The notes below the pieces were generated by a model. It was given only the letters and a program-made list of their open reading frames with translations. It searched no databases and was not told the origin of the DNA. Shown here in pieces: positions 1 through 9,532 of a DNA stretch of 64,000 nucleotides. The first letter of the stretch is position 1. Each line of letters opens with the position of its first letter. This stretch comes from Pseudomonas fluorescens (lineage in GTDB: Bacteria > Pseudomonadota > Gammaproteobacteria > Pseudomonadales > Pseudomonadaceae): positions 5,500,501-5,564,500 of the forward strand of contig NZ_CP078138.1 in the NCBI RefSeq assembly GCF_019212185.1, written 5' to 3'. The translations under genes and the position numbers were made by a program.

Positions 1-240
1 GCCACCGGCGGTTCAATGGTTGCGACCATTGACCTGCTGAAAAAGGCCGGTTGCAAGGAGATCTGCGCCATGGTCCTGGTCGCCGCTCCCGAAGGCATCG
101 CCGTGGTCGAGAAAGCTCACCCGGATGTGACCATCTATACCGCCTCGATCGACGAAAAACTCAACGAGCACGGCTACATCATTCCTGGCCTGGGCGATGC
201 TGGCGACAAGATCTTCGGCACCAAGCAGAAGGACGCGTAA
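1..240 (+). CDS. upp: Uracil phosphoribosyltransferase, C-terminal part
   Basis: Partial gene running in from the left edge. The 79 visible codons open with ATGGS, part of the PRPP-binding loop (usually DPMLATGGS) of uracil phosphoribosyltransferase. They continue through LVAAPEG, HPDV and the uracil-binding tail [17 protein letters not shown], all diagnostic of the family. The enzyme joins uracil and PRPP to make UMP in pyrimidine salvage in the cytosol. The stop is two bases before the start of the uracil permease gene, so the two are almost certainly one operon for uptake and trapping of uracil. Roughly two thirds of the protein, including its start, lies outside the window. Confidence 0.96.
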   Translation, partial: ATGGSMVATIDLLKKAGCKEICAMVLVAAPEGIAVVEKAHPDVTIYTASIDEKLNEHGYIIPGLGDAGDKIFGTKQKDA

Positions 241-242
241 CC

Positions 243-1517
243 ATGCAGGATGAGTTCAACGACCCGCTCTGGCGCCAGGTCTTGTCTGGCGCGCAGATGC
301 TGTTCGTGGCATTTGGCGCGCTGGTGTTGATGCCACTGATTACCGGCCTCGACCCCAACGTCGCGCTGTTCACGGCGGGTCTGGGGACTCTGCTGTTCCA
401 GCTCGTGACCGGCCGCCAGGTACCCGTGTTTCTGGCCTCGAGCTTTGCCTTCATCACCCCGATCATTCTCGCCAAGGGCCAGTTCGGCCTCGCGGCGACC
501 ATGGGTGGCGTGATGGCCGCCGGCTTCGTCTACACCTTCCTCGGCCTGGCCGTGAAGATCAAAGGCACCGGCTTTATTGACCGCCTGCTGCCACCGGTGG
601 TGATTGGCCCGGTGATCATCTCGATCGGCCTGGCGATGGCGCCGATTGCCGCCAACATGGCCATGGGCAAGGCCGGTGACGGTAGCGAGCTGATTCATTA
701 CCAGACGGCAATGATGATCTCGATGCCAGCACTGCTGACCACCTTGATCGTGGCGGTGTTCGGCAAAGGCATCTTCCGTCTGGTGCCGATCATCTCCGGC
801 GTGCTGGTGGGCTTTGCCATGGCGTTTTTCTTCGGCGTGGTCGACACCGCGAAAATCGCTGCGGCGCCCTGGTTCGCCCTGCCGCACTTCACCGCGCCCG
901 AATTCAACTGGCAGGCGATCCTGTTCATTGTTCCAGTGGCGCTGGCACCGGCCATTGAGCACATCGGCGGGGTTATCGCGGTCGGCAGCGTGACTGGTCG
1001 CGACTACCTGAAAAAACCCGGCCTGCATCGCACGCTGTTCGGTGACGGCATCGCCACCACTGCCGCCGGCATGCTTGGCGGCCCGCCCAACACCACCTAC
1101 GCCGAAGTGACTGGCGCGGTGATGTTGACCAAAAACTACAACCCGAAAATCATGACCTGGGCGGCAATCTTCGCCATCAGCCTGGCATTTATCGGTAAGT
1201 TCGGCGCGCTGCTGCAGAGCATTCCGGTGCCGGTGATGGGCGGCATTCTTTGCCTGCTGTTCGGTTCGATTGCTGCGGTGGGCATGAACACCATGATCCG
1301 CCACAAGATCGACCTCGGCGAAGCACGTAACCTGGTGATCGTCTCGGTGACCCTGGTGTTCGGGATTGGCGGTGTGCTGATTGGAACCGGTACCGGTCCG
1401 GACGACTTCGGCCTGAAGGGCATCGCGCTGTGCGCCATTGTGGCAATTGCACTGAACCTGATCCTGCCCGGCAACGATGGCTGGAAGAACAAGCAGCCGG
1501 ATGAGCCGTTTCTTTAA
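243..1517 (+). CDS. uraA: Uracil permease, NCS2 family
   Basis: Protein of 424 residues in the usual size range of NCS2 nucleobase:proton symporters. It is very hydrophobic, with about 14 membrane segments. Family signatures are visible: VFLASSFAFITPI in an early segment, the acidic substrate-site stretch APAIEHIGGVIAVG in the middle and GGPPNTTYAEVTGAV shortly after. It imports uracil across the inner membrane. The ATG at 243 is two bases after the upp stop and fits the family N-terminus (MQDEFNDPLWRQVLSGAQML). An in-frame ATG at 51 would read through upp and is rejected. A long hairpin follows the stop. Confidence 0.95.
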   Translation: MQDEFNDPLWRQVLSGAQMLFVAFGALVLMPLITGLDPNVALFTAGLGTLLFQLVTGRQVPVFLASSFAFITPIILAKGQFGLAATMGGVMAAGFVYTFLGLAVKIKGTGFIDRLLPPVVIGPVIISIGLAMAPIAANMAMGKAGDGSELIHYQTAMMISMPALLTTLIVAVFGKGIFRLVPIISGVLVGFAMAFFFGVVDTAKIAAAPWFALPHFTAPEFNWQAILFIVPVALAPAIEHIGGVIAVGSVTGRDYLKKPGLHRTLFGDGIATTAAGMLGGPPNTTYAEVTGAVMLTKNYNPKIMTWAAIFAISLAFIGKFGALLQSIPVPVMGGILCLLFGSIAAVGMNTMIRHKIDLGEARNLVIVSVTLVFGIGGVLIGTGTGPDDFGLKGIALCAIVAIALNLILPGNDGWKNKQPDEPFL

Positions 1518-1530
1518 GCCGTTGGATAAT

Positions 1531-1568
1531 CCGCTGCCCCAGGGTTTTCAGCAACCCTGGAGCAGCGG
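1531..1568. terminator. Long hairpin after uraA
   Basis: Near-perfect inverted repeat: CCGCTGC plus CCAGGGTT pair with AACCCTGG plus GCAGCGG around a 6-base loop, with one C/A mismatch (15 pairs). A short T run (CCTTTT) follows at 1576-1580. It lies between the convergent uraA and hemH genes and can serve as a terminator for uraA, perhaps in both directions. Confidence 0.7.
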
Positions 1569-1577
1569 GCTCAGCCT

Positions 1578-1623
1578 TTTCGCGGACAAGTCGAATCGTC
1601 GCACCGCCGCGCCCACAAGAACT
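1578..1623. repeat. REP-like element
   Basis: The stretch contains GTCGAATCGTCGCACCGCCG followed by CGCCCACAAGA. This resembles the repetitive extragenic palindromes scattered between genes in fluorescens-group Pseudomonas, read on the minus strand as TTGTGGG...GCGGCGGTGCGACGATTCGAC. Only one copy is present in this window, so its repetitive nature is from memory of the family and not shown here. Confidence 0.45.
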
Positions 1624-1630
1624 CCGCTGT

Positions 1631-2659
1631 TCAGTTTGATAGTGCCAATGGCGCCCGCTCGCACAAGCTGTTCAACGCCTTCGCCCACTGCGGGTTGTCG
1701 TTGAGACAGGGCACCAGCACCAACTCCTCGCCTCCGGCCTCGCGGAACTGTTCCAGGCCACGATCACCAATTTCCTCCAGAGTCTCGATGCAATCGGCGA
1801 CGAACGCCGGGCACATCACGAGGATCTTCTTCGCGCCGCTTTTGCCCAGCTCATCAAGACGCGCCTCGGTGTAAGGCTCGATCCACTTTGCCCGGCCCAG
1901 TCGCGATTGGAATGCCACCGACCATTTGCCGTCCGGCAAGCCCAGACGTTTGGCAAAAGCGGCCGCGGTGCGCAGGCATTGCGCGCGATAACAGGTGGCA
2001 ACCACTTCGGCAGGCGCCCGGGCGCAACAATTGCCATCCGCCTCGAAGCAATGACCTGGATTAAGCTTTTTCAGGTGCCGCTCTGGCAGGCCATGGAAGC
2101 TCAGCAACAGGTGATCGTAGTCCTGTTCCAGGTAAGGCTGGGCGCTGGCCGCGAGCGCCTCGATGTATTCGGCCTGATCGTAGAACGGCTGGAGAATCGA
2201 GAATTGCACGGCGAGCTTTTTCTCGCGCACCACCCGCTTCGCCTCCTCTATCACCGTGGTCACGGTGCTGTCGGCGAACTGTGGATACAGCGGCGCCAGA
2301 GTGATCTTGCGAATGCCCTGCGCAGCCAAGCGGGTGAGCACCGTTTCGATCGACGGCTCGCCGTAGCGCATGGCCAACTCCACCGGGCCATGAGTCCACT
2401 GCGTCGTCATTGCCTGCTGCAGGCGCTTGCTGAGTACCACCAGTGGCGAGCCCTCGTCCCACCAGATCGAAGCATAGGCATGGGCCGATTGCTCGGGACG
2501 CTTGATCAGGATCAGCGACACCAGCAACCGCCGCACCGGCCACGGCAGGTCAATCACGTAAGGGTCCATAAGGAATTGATTGAGGTAGCTGCGCACGTCC
2601 GCCACCTGAGTGGAAGCGGGCGAACCCAGATTGACCAGGAGCAACGCGTGATCGGTCAT
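1631..2659 (-). CDS. hemH: Ferrochelatase
   Basis: Protein of 342 residues, the normal length for proteobacterial ferrochelatase, which inserts ferrous iron into protoporphyrin IX as the last step of heme synthesis. The N-terminus [14 protein letters not shown] is the family hallmark. [14 protein letters not shown] carries the active-site histidine region, and [16 protein letters not shown] is the C-terminal signature. The ATG at 2659 is chosen for that conserved start, since the longer reading frame runs into the upstream gene. It lies 13 bases downstream of the TIGR01777 gene and is probably co-transcribed with it. Both read away from the photolyase/LitR cluster. Confidence 0.97.
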   Translation of the reverse strand: MTDHALLLVNLGSPASTQVADVRSYLNQFLMDPYVIDLPWPVRRLLVSLILIKRPEQSAHAYASIWWDEGSPLVVLSKRLQQAMTTQWTHGPVELAMRYGEPSIETVLTRLAAQGIRKITLAPLYPQFADSTVTTVIEEAKRVVREKKLAVQFSILQPFYDQAEYIEALAASAQPYLEQDYDHLLLSFHGLPERHLKKLNPGHCFEADGNCCARAPAEVVATCYRAQCLRTAAAFAKRLGLPDGKWSVAFQSRLGRAKWIEPYTEARLDELGKSGAKKILVMCPAFVADCIETLEEIGDRGLEQFREAGGEELVLVPCLNDNPQWAKALNSLCERAPLALSN

Positions 2660-2672
2660 GCAACGTCCTATT

Positions 2673-3575
2673 TCAAAGGCGGCTGGACAGGTCATCCAGA
2701 GCCGCGCGCAAATCAGTGAAACGAAAAATGTACCCCGCCGCCAGCAACCGCGCCGGCGTCGCGCGCTGGCCACCCAGCAGCAACAGGGACAACTCGCCAA
2801 GGCCAAACTTCAGTGCGAAAGCTGGCATGGGCATAAACGCCGGCCGGTGCAGAACAGCGGCCAGGGTCTTGGCAAACTCGCGATTGCGTACCGGTTTTGG
2901 CGCGCAGGCATTATAGGGACCGCTGGTCGAATTCTGATGCAGAAGAAAATCAATCAGGCCGATTTGATCATCGATATGAATCCACGGCATCCACTGCCGA
3001 CCATTGCCGATAGGCCCGCCCAGCCCGGCTTTGAAGGGCAGTAACAGGCGCGACAAAAAGCCGCCCTGCGCCGACAGCACCAAACCGGTTCGTATCAATA
3101 CCACGCGCATGCCCAAGGCTTCGGCACGCTGTGCGGTTTCCTCCCAGGCGATGCACAACTGACTGGCGAAGTCTTCGCTGACCGGAGGCGAATCCTCGGT
3201 CAGTTCACGCTCGCCACCGTCGCCGTACCAACCGACGGCCGAACCGGAAATCAGCACCTGCGGTTTTTGCCCTCGACTCTCCAGCCAGGCCAGCAAGGTT
3301 TCCGTCAGGCTGATCCGACTGCTCCATAGCAGCGTCTTGCGCCGGTGGGTCCAGAGTCGATCGGCGATCGGCGCTCCCGCCAGATTGATCACTGCATCCA
3401 CCGGCACCTCGCCCAAATCTTCCAGACGGGCAATGCCGCGCACCTGAGCGCCACACAAATTCGGCACTTGTTCCGGCTTGCGACTCCACACCGTCAAGCT
3501 GTGGCCCTGGCTCGACCAGTGCCGGCAAAGCTCGCGTCCGATCAAACCAGTACCGCCGGTCAGCAATATGTGCAT
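2673..3575 (-). CDS. TIGR01777 epimerase-like protein (YfcH/SulA-like)
   Basis: Protein of 300 residues with an extended-SDR Rossmann start [16 protein letters not shown] and internal [18 protein letters not shown], where an SDR active-site Tyr is present (GWYGD). A C-terminal DUF1731-type tail is also visible. These are features of the TIGR01777 family, called YfcH in E. coli and often mislabelled cell division inhibitor. No substrate is established. It is the first gene of a probable two-gene operon with hemH and is divergent from the renalase-like flavoprotein, so the intergenic region 3576-3771 likely drives both directions. Confidence 0.88.
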   Translation of the reverse strand: MHILLTGGTGLIGRELCRHWSSQGHSLTVWSRKPEQVPNLCGAQVRGIARLEDLGEVPVDAVINLAGAPIADRLWTHRRKTLLWSSRISLTETLLAWLESRGQKPQVLISGSAVGWYGDGGERELTEDSPPVSEDFASQLCIAWEETAQRAEALGMRVVLIRTGLVLSAQGGFLSRLLLPFKAGLGGPIGNGRQWMPWIHIDDQIGLIDFLLHQNSTSGPYNACAPKPVRNREFAKTLAAVLHRPAFMPMPAFALKFGLGELSLLLLGGQRATPARLLAAGYIFRFTDLRAALDDLSSRL

Positions 3576-3631
3576 GACTTGTTCCTCGCGTGGCGTTTTA
3601 CCTCGATCACTAGTCTATTTTTGTAAGCAGG

Positions 3632-3732
3632 GACGTTTCTGATCGAGCAGGTTCTATGATTAACCATAGGCCAAGTGGTCAGAACCAGAACGCTGGAAGT
3701 TATACCAAAAAATATAATTGTACAGGTTTAAT
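3632..3732 (+). promoter_or_regulatory. Putative light-responsive promoter region upstream of the flavoprotein gene
   Basis: A -10 like TATGAT at 3655-3660 sits in the sequence GGTTCTATGATTAA, which recurs identically at 4841-4854 in front of the next transcription unit. The -35 is poor. Downstream, TTGTACAG at 3718-3725 fits the CarH/LitR operator pattern nTnTACAn. The 14-mer TGTACAGGTTTAAT (3719-3732) is repeated exactly at 4880-4893. Shared architecture at two neighbouring promoters argues for a common regulator, most simply the MerR protein encoded at 5869. Confidence 0.55.
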
Positions 3733-3750
3733 CCCCGGCGTAGCCTGTAG

Positions 3751-4758
<1,008 letters not shown>

Positions 4759-4776
4759 AGTCGTATTTCCTCGCCA

Positions 4777-4799
4777 GCTGCTGACGCCCGGACAGCAGC
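4777..4799 (+). terminator. Hairpin after the flavoprotein gene
   Basis: Seven-base inverted repeat GCTGCTG / CAGCAGC with a 9-base loop, 18 bases after the stop. There is no T run, so termination strength is uncertain. Confidence 0.35.
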
Positions 4800-4810
4800 C
4801 TCGCGAAAAC

Positions 4811-4893
4811 CTATACAAAAAAATTGACTTGTAGACCCTTGGTTCTATGATTAAGCCATGTTGTACAGAAATATAAATCTGTACAGGTTTAAT
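4811..4893 (+). promoter_or_regulatory. Putative LitR-controlled promoter with three nTnTACAn repeats
   Basis: A good sigma-70 promoter, TTGACT (4824-4829) with 16 bases to TATGAT (4846-4851), is framed by three sites matching nTnTACAn. They are CTATACAA at 4811-4818, TTGTACAG at 4861-4868 and CTGTACAG at 4879-4886. The last two have TGTACA cores 18 bases apart, about two helical turns less three bases. CarH/LitR regulators bind such direct repeats around promoters and release them in light. The layout, with sites on both sides of the RNA polymerase site, suggests repression. Confidence 0.62.
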
Positions 4894-4905
4894 GAGAAGC
4901 CATCG

Positions 4906-5868
4906 ATGTCCAGCGAACGCCCCAACAAACCGAAGATAGCCATCAGTGCCTGCCTGCTGGGTGCCGAGGTGCGCTACAACGCCGGGCATAAAAACTCCCG
5001 GCTGTGCAGTGAAGTCCTCCGTGACTATTTCGATTTCGTCCCGGTATGCCCTGAAGTTGCAATCGGACTGGGAATCCCTCGCGAGCCGATTCGCCTCGTC
5101 GGCGACGCACACCAACCTCGCGCCATCGGTACCGTGGACGCCCAACTGGATGTCACCCAACCGCTGGCCGACTACGGTCACCGCATGGCGAACGAGTTGG
5201 CAGATATCTGCGGCTATATCTTCATGCAGAAGTCCCCCTCCTGCGGGCTGGAGCGAGTCAAGCTCTACCATCCCAGGGGCCACGTGCAAGACGGCGGCAC
5301 CCGTGGCATTTATGCCAGGGCGTTCTGCGATCGGCACCCAGACCTGCCGGTGGAAGAAGACGGACGACTCAACGACCCGGTACTGCGTGAAAACTTTCTG
5401 ACCCGGGTCTTTGCCTACTCCGCCTGGCAGGAGCTGCTGCGAAACGGCTTGAGCCGCCGCAGCCTGACCGACTTCCATGCACGCTACAAATACCAGCTCA
5501 TGGCCCATAACCCGGTGCAATACAAAGCCTTGGGCAAACTACTGGGCGACATGGGCACGACCGACGCCAGAGAACTCGGCCCACGTTATTTCAGCGCATT
5601 GATGACCGCACTTAAGCAGTGCGCGACCCGCGGCACCCACAGCAACGTGCTGCAGCACCTGAGTGGCTACTTCAAACAAAGCATCAGCCGCGAAGACAAA
5701 CAGGAAATCCAGCACGTCATTGGCCAATACCGCCTGGGCATCGTGCCGCTGGTGGTGCCCTTGACTCTGCTCAAGCACCACCTGCGCCATCACCCCGATC
5801 CCTACATCGCACAACAGGTTTACCTGCAGCCTCATCCGGAAAATCTCAGCCTGAGAAATGCGATCTGA
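4906..5868 (+). CDS. DUF523 and DUF1722 (YbgA-like) protein
   Basis: Protein of 320 residues. The N-terminal half is DUF523 (KIAISACLLGAEVRYN, KSPSCGLERVKLY), with conserved cysteines likely to bind metal or iron-sulfur. The C-terminal half is DUF1722 (FHARYKYQLMAHNPVQYKALGKLLG), the domain of E. coli YbgA, which is encoded next to the photolyase gene phrB there. The start at 4906 is chosen because an in-frame ATG at 4858 would put the putative operator repeats inside the coding region. The function is unknown, but the repeated neighbourhood with photolyases points to a light or UV response. Its stop abuts the regulator gene start. Confidence 0.88.
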   Translation: MSSERPNKPKIAISACLLGAEVRYNAGHKNSRLCSEVLRDYFDFVPVCPEVAIGLGIPREPIRLVGDAHQPRAIGTVDAQLDVTQPLADYGHRMANELADICGYIFMQKSPSCGLERVKLYHPRGHVQDGGTRGIYARAFCDRHPDLPVEEDGRLNDPVLRENFLTRVFAYSAWQELLRNGLSRRSLTDFHARYKYQLMAHNPVQYKALGKLLGDMGTTDARELGPRYFSALMTALKQCATRGTHSNVLQHLSGYFKQSISREDKQEIQHVIGQYRLGIVPLVVPLTLLKHHLRHHPDPYIAQQVYLQPHPENLSLRNAI

Positions 5869-6813
5869 ATGGACAGCTCATCCGCAACGCCACCGCTAAC
5901 CGACAACCCCGGCGCCGACTACCAAAAGGCGCTGGACGAAGGCTGGCTGCCAATACGCGAGGTGGCTCGACTGACCGGCGTCAACGCCGTCACGTTGCGA
6001 GCCTGGGAGCGACGCTACGGCCTGGTCGTACCGCTGCGTACACCCAAGGGACACCGGCTGTTTTCCAGCGAGCATGTCCAACGCATTCAGGACGTCCTGA
6101 CTTGGCTCAACCGCGGCGTAGCGGTCAGTCAGGTCAAGGCACTGCTCGACAACAACCATGCACTCGTCCCGCCGGTGGAAAACGACTGGCAACAGTTGCG
6201 CCAGAACCTGGTGCAGGCTATCGGCAAGCTGGCTGAGCGTCAGGTCGACGATCTGTTCAATCAGGCCATGGCCCTCTATCCGCCACGCACCCTGTGCGAA
6301 CAACTGTTGCTGCCGTTGCTGGCTGAACTCGAACAGCGCTGGCAAGGACTGTTTGGCGCACAGATGGAGCGCACCTTTTTCCATGGCTGGTTGCGCAGCA
6401 AATTTGGCGCGCGGATCTACCACAACAATCGCCAGGTTCGCGGATCTCCGGTACTACTGGTCAATCAATCCGAAGTGCCGTTCGAACCCCATCTATGGCT
6501 TGCTGCGTGGCTCATCAGCAGTGCCGATTGTCCGGTGGAAGTGTTTGACGGCCCATTACCGGCCGCAGAGCTTGCGCTGGCAACGGACCACCTTCAAGCC
6601 CGTGTCGCCCTGCTGTATTCGAGCAGGACGAGCAACCTTAAAAACCTGGTGAAACTTCTGAACGCTTCCAGATGCCCAACGCTAATCGCCGGATCCACTG
6701 TGACTATCCACAGCAATGAGTTGTCGGCGATTACCCACGAAATGGTCAATGTGTACCTGGCTGAAGATCCCTTGTCGGCCCATCAGGTATTGATCCAGCG
6801 AGGGCTGATTTAA
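5869..6813 (+). CDS. MerR-family transcriptional regulator, LitR/CarH-like
   Basis: Protein of 314 residues. A MerR DNA-binding domain (residues about 28-95, IREVARLTGVNAVTLRAWER and TPKGHRLFS) is followed by a helical domain and a C-terminal domain placed like the cobalamin-binding module of CarH/LitR light sensors. The sensor motifs are degenerate. The CarH Trp-x9-Glu-His motif appears as W158, eight residues, E167-R168. The axial-histidine motif survives only as E206-P-H208 without the following Gly. This fits the cobalamin-independent LitR type reported from pseudomonads, which relies on a separate LOV photosensor, and none is encoded here. It directly abuts the genes on both sides, so it is in the operon it probably regulates. 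Confidence 0.85.
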   Translation: MDSSSATPPLTDNPGADYQKALDEGWLPIREVARLTGVNAVTLRAWERRYGLVVPLRTPKGHRLFSSEHVQRIQDVLTWLNRGVAVSQVKALLDNNHALVPPVENDWQQLRQNLVQAIGKLAERQVDDLFNQAMALYPPRTLCEQLLLPLLAELEQRWQGLFGAQMERTFFHGWLRSKFGARIYHNNRQVRGSPVLLVNQSEVPFEPHLWLAAWLISSADCPVEVFDGPLPAAELALATDHLQARVALLYSSRTSNLKNLVKLLNASRCPTLIAGSTVTIHSNELSAITHEMVNVYLAEDPLSAHQVLIQRGLI

Positions 6814-8279
6814 TGTCTCGGGGAGTTTCAAGCTTGCAACTGATCTGGCTGCGCAGCGACCTGCGCGTGCATGACAACACCGCCTTGAGTGCCGCGGCGG
6901 TCCGTGGTCCTTGTGTCGCGGTCTATTTGTTAAGCCCTGCACAATGGCTGGCCCACGACGATGCACCGTGCAAGGTGGATTTCTGGCTGCGCAATCTGCG
7001 CGATCTGAGCCAGACCCTGGCCAGATTGAATATCCCGCTGCTGATCCGCGAGGCCTCGCACTGGGACGACGCTCCCCGGGTTCTGGCCGGTTTGTGTGAT
7101 GAGCTTGGGGTCGAGGCGGTGCATGCCAATGATGAGTACGGCGTGCACGAAACCCGTCGCGACGCCGCCGTGCGCCAGGCACTGGAGACCGCCGGCATCG
7201 CCTGGCACAACTATCTCGATCAACTGTTGTTCCAGCCGGGTAGTGTGCTGACCCGGACCGGGACCTATTTCCAGGTATTCAGCCAGTTCCGCAAAGTCTG
7301 CTATTCGCGCCTGCATGGCAGCCTGCCGCAGTTGGTCGCACCGCCAAAAACCCAGGCCCCAACAGGCATCGACTCCGACTCGATTCCTGAACAACTCGAT
7401 GACTTCCCAACGCCGAGCGCGCACTTGCGCGCCTTGTGGCCGGCAGGCGAAGCAGAAGCACAGCGCCGCCTGAACGAATTCACTGACGCTCAGATCGATT
7501 ACTACAAGGACGAGCGCGACTTGCCGGCCAAGCCCGGCACCAGCCAGCTGTCGACCTACCTGGCTGCCGGCATCCTCTCACCCCGTCAATGTTTGCACGC
7601 CGCTCTGCAAAGCAATCAGGGTGAGTTCGAGAGCGGGAGCGTCGGCGTCGTGACTTGGATAAATGAACTGCTCTGGCGAGAGTTCTATAAACATATCCTG
7701 GTCGGTTACCCACGCGTCTCCCGACATCGCGCATTTCGCCCGGAAACCGAAGCCCTGGCCTGGCGTCACGCCCCTGAAGATCTGGCTGCCTGGAAAGAAG
7801 CGCGCACCGGTTTGCCGATCATCGACGCGGCGATGCGCCAACTGCTGGAAACCGGCTGGATGCATAACCGGTTGCGGATGGTGGTGGCCATGTTCCTGAC
7901 CAAGAACCTGCTGATCGATTGGCGCGAAGGTGAGCGTTTCTTCATGCGTCACCTGATCGATGGCGACCTGGCCGCCAACAACGGCGGCTGGCAATGGAGT
8001 TCCTCAACCGGCACCGACTCGGCGCCCTACTTCCGCATTTTCAACCCGCTGAGCCAATCGGAAAAATTCGACAGCGAAGGCCTGTTCATCAAGCACTGGT
8101 TACCAGAGCTGGCGGGCTTGAACAAAAAAGATATCCACAACCCGGCCAATATGGGCGGGTTGTTTGGCGTGGCGGATTATCCCTTGCCGATCGTCAACCT
8201 CGGACAATCACGCGAGCGCGCCCTGGCCGCATTCAAAAACCTGCCAACCCGAATGGATGCCGCAGGTGTGTATGACTAA
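6813..8279 (+). CDS. phrB: Deoxyribodipyrimidine (CPD) photolyase, class I
   Basis: Protein of 488 residues, standard for class I CPD photolyases, which use blue light, FADH- and an antenna pigment to split cyclobutane pyrimidine dimers. The N-terminal antenna domain begins LQLIWLRSDLRVHDN. The FAD-binding catalytic part shows WINELLWREFYKHIL, TGLPIIDAAMRQLLETGWMHNRLRM and the near-invariant AANNGGWQWSSSTGTDSAPY, which includes electron-transfer tryptophans. The ATG overlaps the stop of the LitR-like gene by one base (TAATG), implying translational coupling in a DUF523-litR-phrB operon. Confidence 0.97.
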   Translation: MSRGVSSLQLIWLRSDLRVHDNTALSAAAVRGPCVAVYLLSPAQWLAHDDAPCKVDFWLRNLRDLSQTLARLNIPLLIREASHWDDAPRVLAGLCDELGVEAVHANDEYGVHETRRDAAVRQALETAGIAWHNYLDQLLFQPGSVLTRTGTYFQVFSQFRKVCYSRLHGSLPQLVAPPKTQAPTGIDSDSIPEQLDDFPTPSAHLRALWPAGEAEAQRRLNEFTDAQIDYYKDERDLPAKPGTSQLSTYLAAGILSPRQCLHAALQSNQGEFESGSVGVVTWINELLWREFYKHILVGYPRVSRHRAFRPETEALAWRHAPEDLAAWKEARTGLPIIDAAMRQLLETGWMHNRLRMVVAMFLTKNLLIDWREGERFFMRHLIDGDLAANNGGWQWSSSTGTDSAPYFRIFNPLSQSEKFDSEGLFIKHWLPELAGLNKKDIHNPANMGGLFGVADYPLPIVNLGQSRERALAAFKNLPTRMDAAGVYD

Positions 8280-8342
8280 CCTCGCGCAGCACATTACCCC
8301 TGACGTTTCAGGATGGACAATCAGCCAGACCAGGAGTGCAGT

Positions 8343-9125
8343 ATGAGTCTGACCAGACCCCGTCGGTATTGGCTAACAGGCGCCGGCAATGGCTTGGGCG
8401 CAGCCTTGGCCGAGCAGTTACTCAAAGCTGGCGTGCATCTAGCCCTCAGCGCACGCACCGCGACGCCACTCAAAGCCCTCGCCCAGAACTACCCGGGCCA
8501 GGTGCTGGTGCTGCCCGGCGACCTGACCAACAGTCAGACCGTGCGCGAGATCGCTGAACAGATCATGGACGATTGGGGCTCGCTGGACACGGTCATACTG
8601 AATGCGGGCACTTGCGAGTACGTCGAAGCCAAGCAGTTCGATCCATCGTTCAGTGAACATGTGGTACGCACCAATCTACTCGCCAGCAGTTTCTGCATTG
8701 ACGCCGCCCTGCCGCTACTGCGAGCCGGTACCGCACCGCATCTGGTCGGTATCGCCAGCCCATTGACGCAGATGCCACTGCCACGCTCCGATGCCAAAGG
8801 CAGTGCAATAGCCGGCCTGCGCCATCTGTTCGAATCCGTACGAATTGACCTGGCTCCCGAAGGCATTGAAGTGACCCTCGCCAGCCCCGGCACCGCCGAC
8901 AGCCTGGTAGCCGACAACCGGGCCGACCCAGTGCCACTGAGCCTATCTGCAGAGGCGACAGCCTGTCACATCGTCGAAGAGCTCAAACAGCGCCCACTGC
9001 AGATCACTCTGCCGCCCCTATCCATGCCTGCACTCTGGCCATTGTCGGGAGGCCGCGAAGGCGTAGAGCTGGTCATCAGCAAACCCGGGGACTCCCACTT
9101 GCCGCCCATAGACGAGCAGCCGTGA
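8343..9125 (+). CDS. SDR-fold protein lacking the catalytic YxxxK
   Basis: Protein of 260 residues with a classical short-chain dehydrogenase fold: cofactor loop WLTGAGNGLGAALA, LPGDLTN and LNAGT (the NAG motif). At the active site, where relatives read YxxxK before a conserved ALRxLFESLRIDLA-type helix, this protein reads KGSAIAGLRHLFESVRIDLA, so both the Tyr and the Lys are missing. It may bind NAD(P) without normal dehydrogenase chemistry. The start at 8343 is preferred over the in-frame ATG at 8313 because AGGAG at 8332-8336 is correctly spaced. It follows phrB by 63 bases and may belong to the same light-responsive unit. Confidence 0.85.
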   Translation: MSLTRPRRYWLTGAGNGLGAALAEQLLKAGVHLALSARTATPLKALAQNYPGQVLVLPGDLTNSQTVREIAEQIMDDWGSLDTVILNAGTCEYVEAKQFDPSFSEHVVRTNLLASSFCIDAALPLLRAGTAPHLVGIASPLTQMPLPRSDAKGSAIAGLRHLFESVRIDLAPEGIEVTLASPGTADSLVADNRADPVPLSLSAEATACHIVEELKQRPLQITLPPLSMPALWPLSGGREGVELVISKPGDSHLPPIDEQP

Positions 9126-9220
9126 ACATCAGCCACAGGCAGTCTTGCCAGCCTGCCTGACGATCGAGCGTCCGTCAGGGCGTTCACACGGTGCGCGCCC
9201 ACTGCCGTAGACTGGCGCCC

Positions 9221-9526
9221 ATGAACACCATTCCCCTTACCGAAGTCGTCGACCCCGCCGTCACCTGCTCGACCTGTGCGGCCTGCTGCTGCCAGCTTGA
9301 AGTGATGCTGATTACCGACACCGGTGTGCCTGAACGTTATATCGATACCGACGATTGGGGCGGCGAAGTCATGCTGCGTCTGGATGACGGCTGGTGCGCG
9401 GCGCTGGATCGCGACACCATGCTGTGCACGATCTACGAACAGCGTCCGCTGATTTGCCGCGAGTTCGAGATGGGCGCACCTGAGTGCCTGGAAGAACGCC
9501 GGGGCATCGCCACGGCGTATAAATAG
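9221..9526 (+). CDS. YkgJ-family cysteine cluster protein
   Basis: Small protein of 101 residues with the cysteine pattern of the YkgJ/UPF0153 family: CSTCAACCC near the N-terminus, then single cysteines in GWCAAL, LCTIYEQRPLIC and PECLEERR. The cluster is thought to hold zinc or an iron-sulfur group; no reaction is firmly assigned. The start at 9221 is chosen because the family begins shortly before the first cysteine cluster, and there is no strong ribosome site for either this or the in-frame ATG at 9191. It converges with pagL, six bases away. Confidence 0.85.
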   Translation: MNTIPLTEVVDPAVTCSTCAACCCQLEVMLITDTGVPERYIDTDDWGGEVMLRLDDGWCAALDRDTMLCTIYEQRPLICREFEMGAPECLEERRGIATAYK

Positions 9527-9532
9527 TCAGGC

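Noticed and set aside
51..242. Early in-frame ATG for uraA inside upp
   Set aside because: The added residues overlap upp in another frame and do not resemble any permease N-terminus.
6700..6720. Second DnaA-box-like sequence (CTATCCACA) in the regulator gene
   Set aside because: It has one mismatch, lies within coding sequence and fits the chance expectation.
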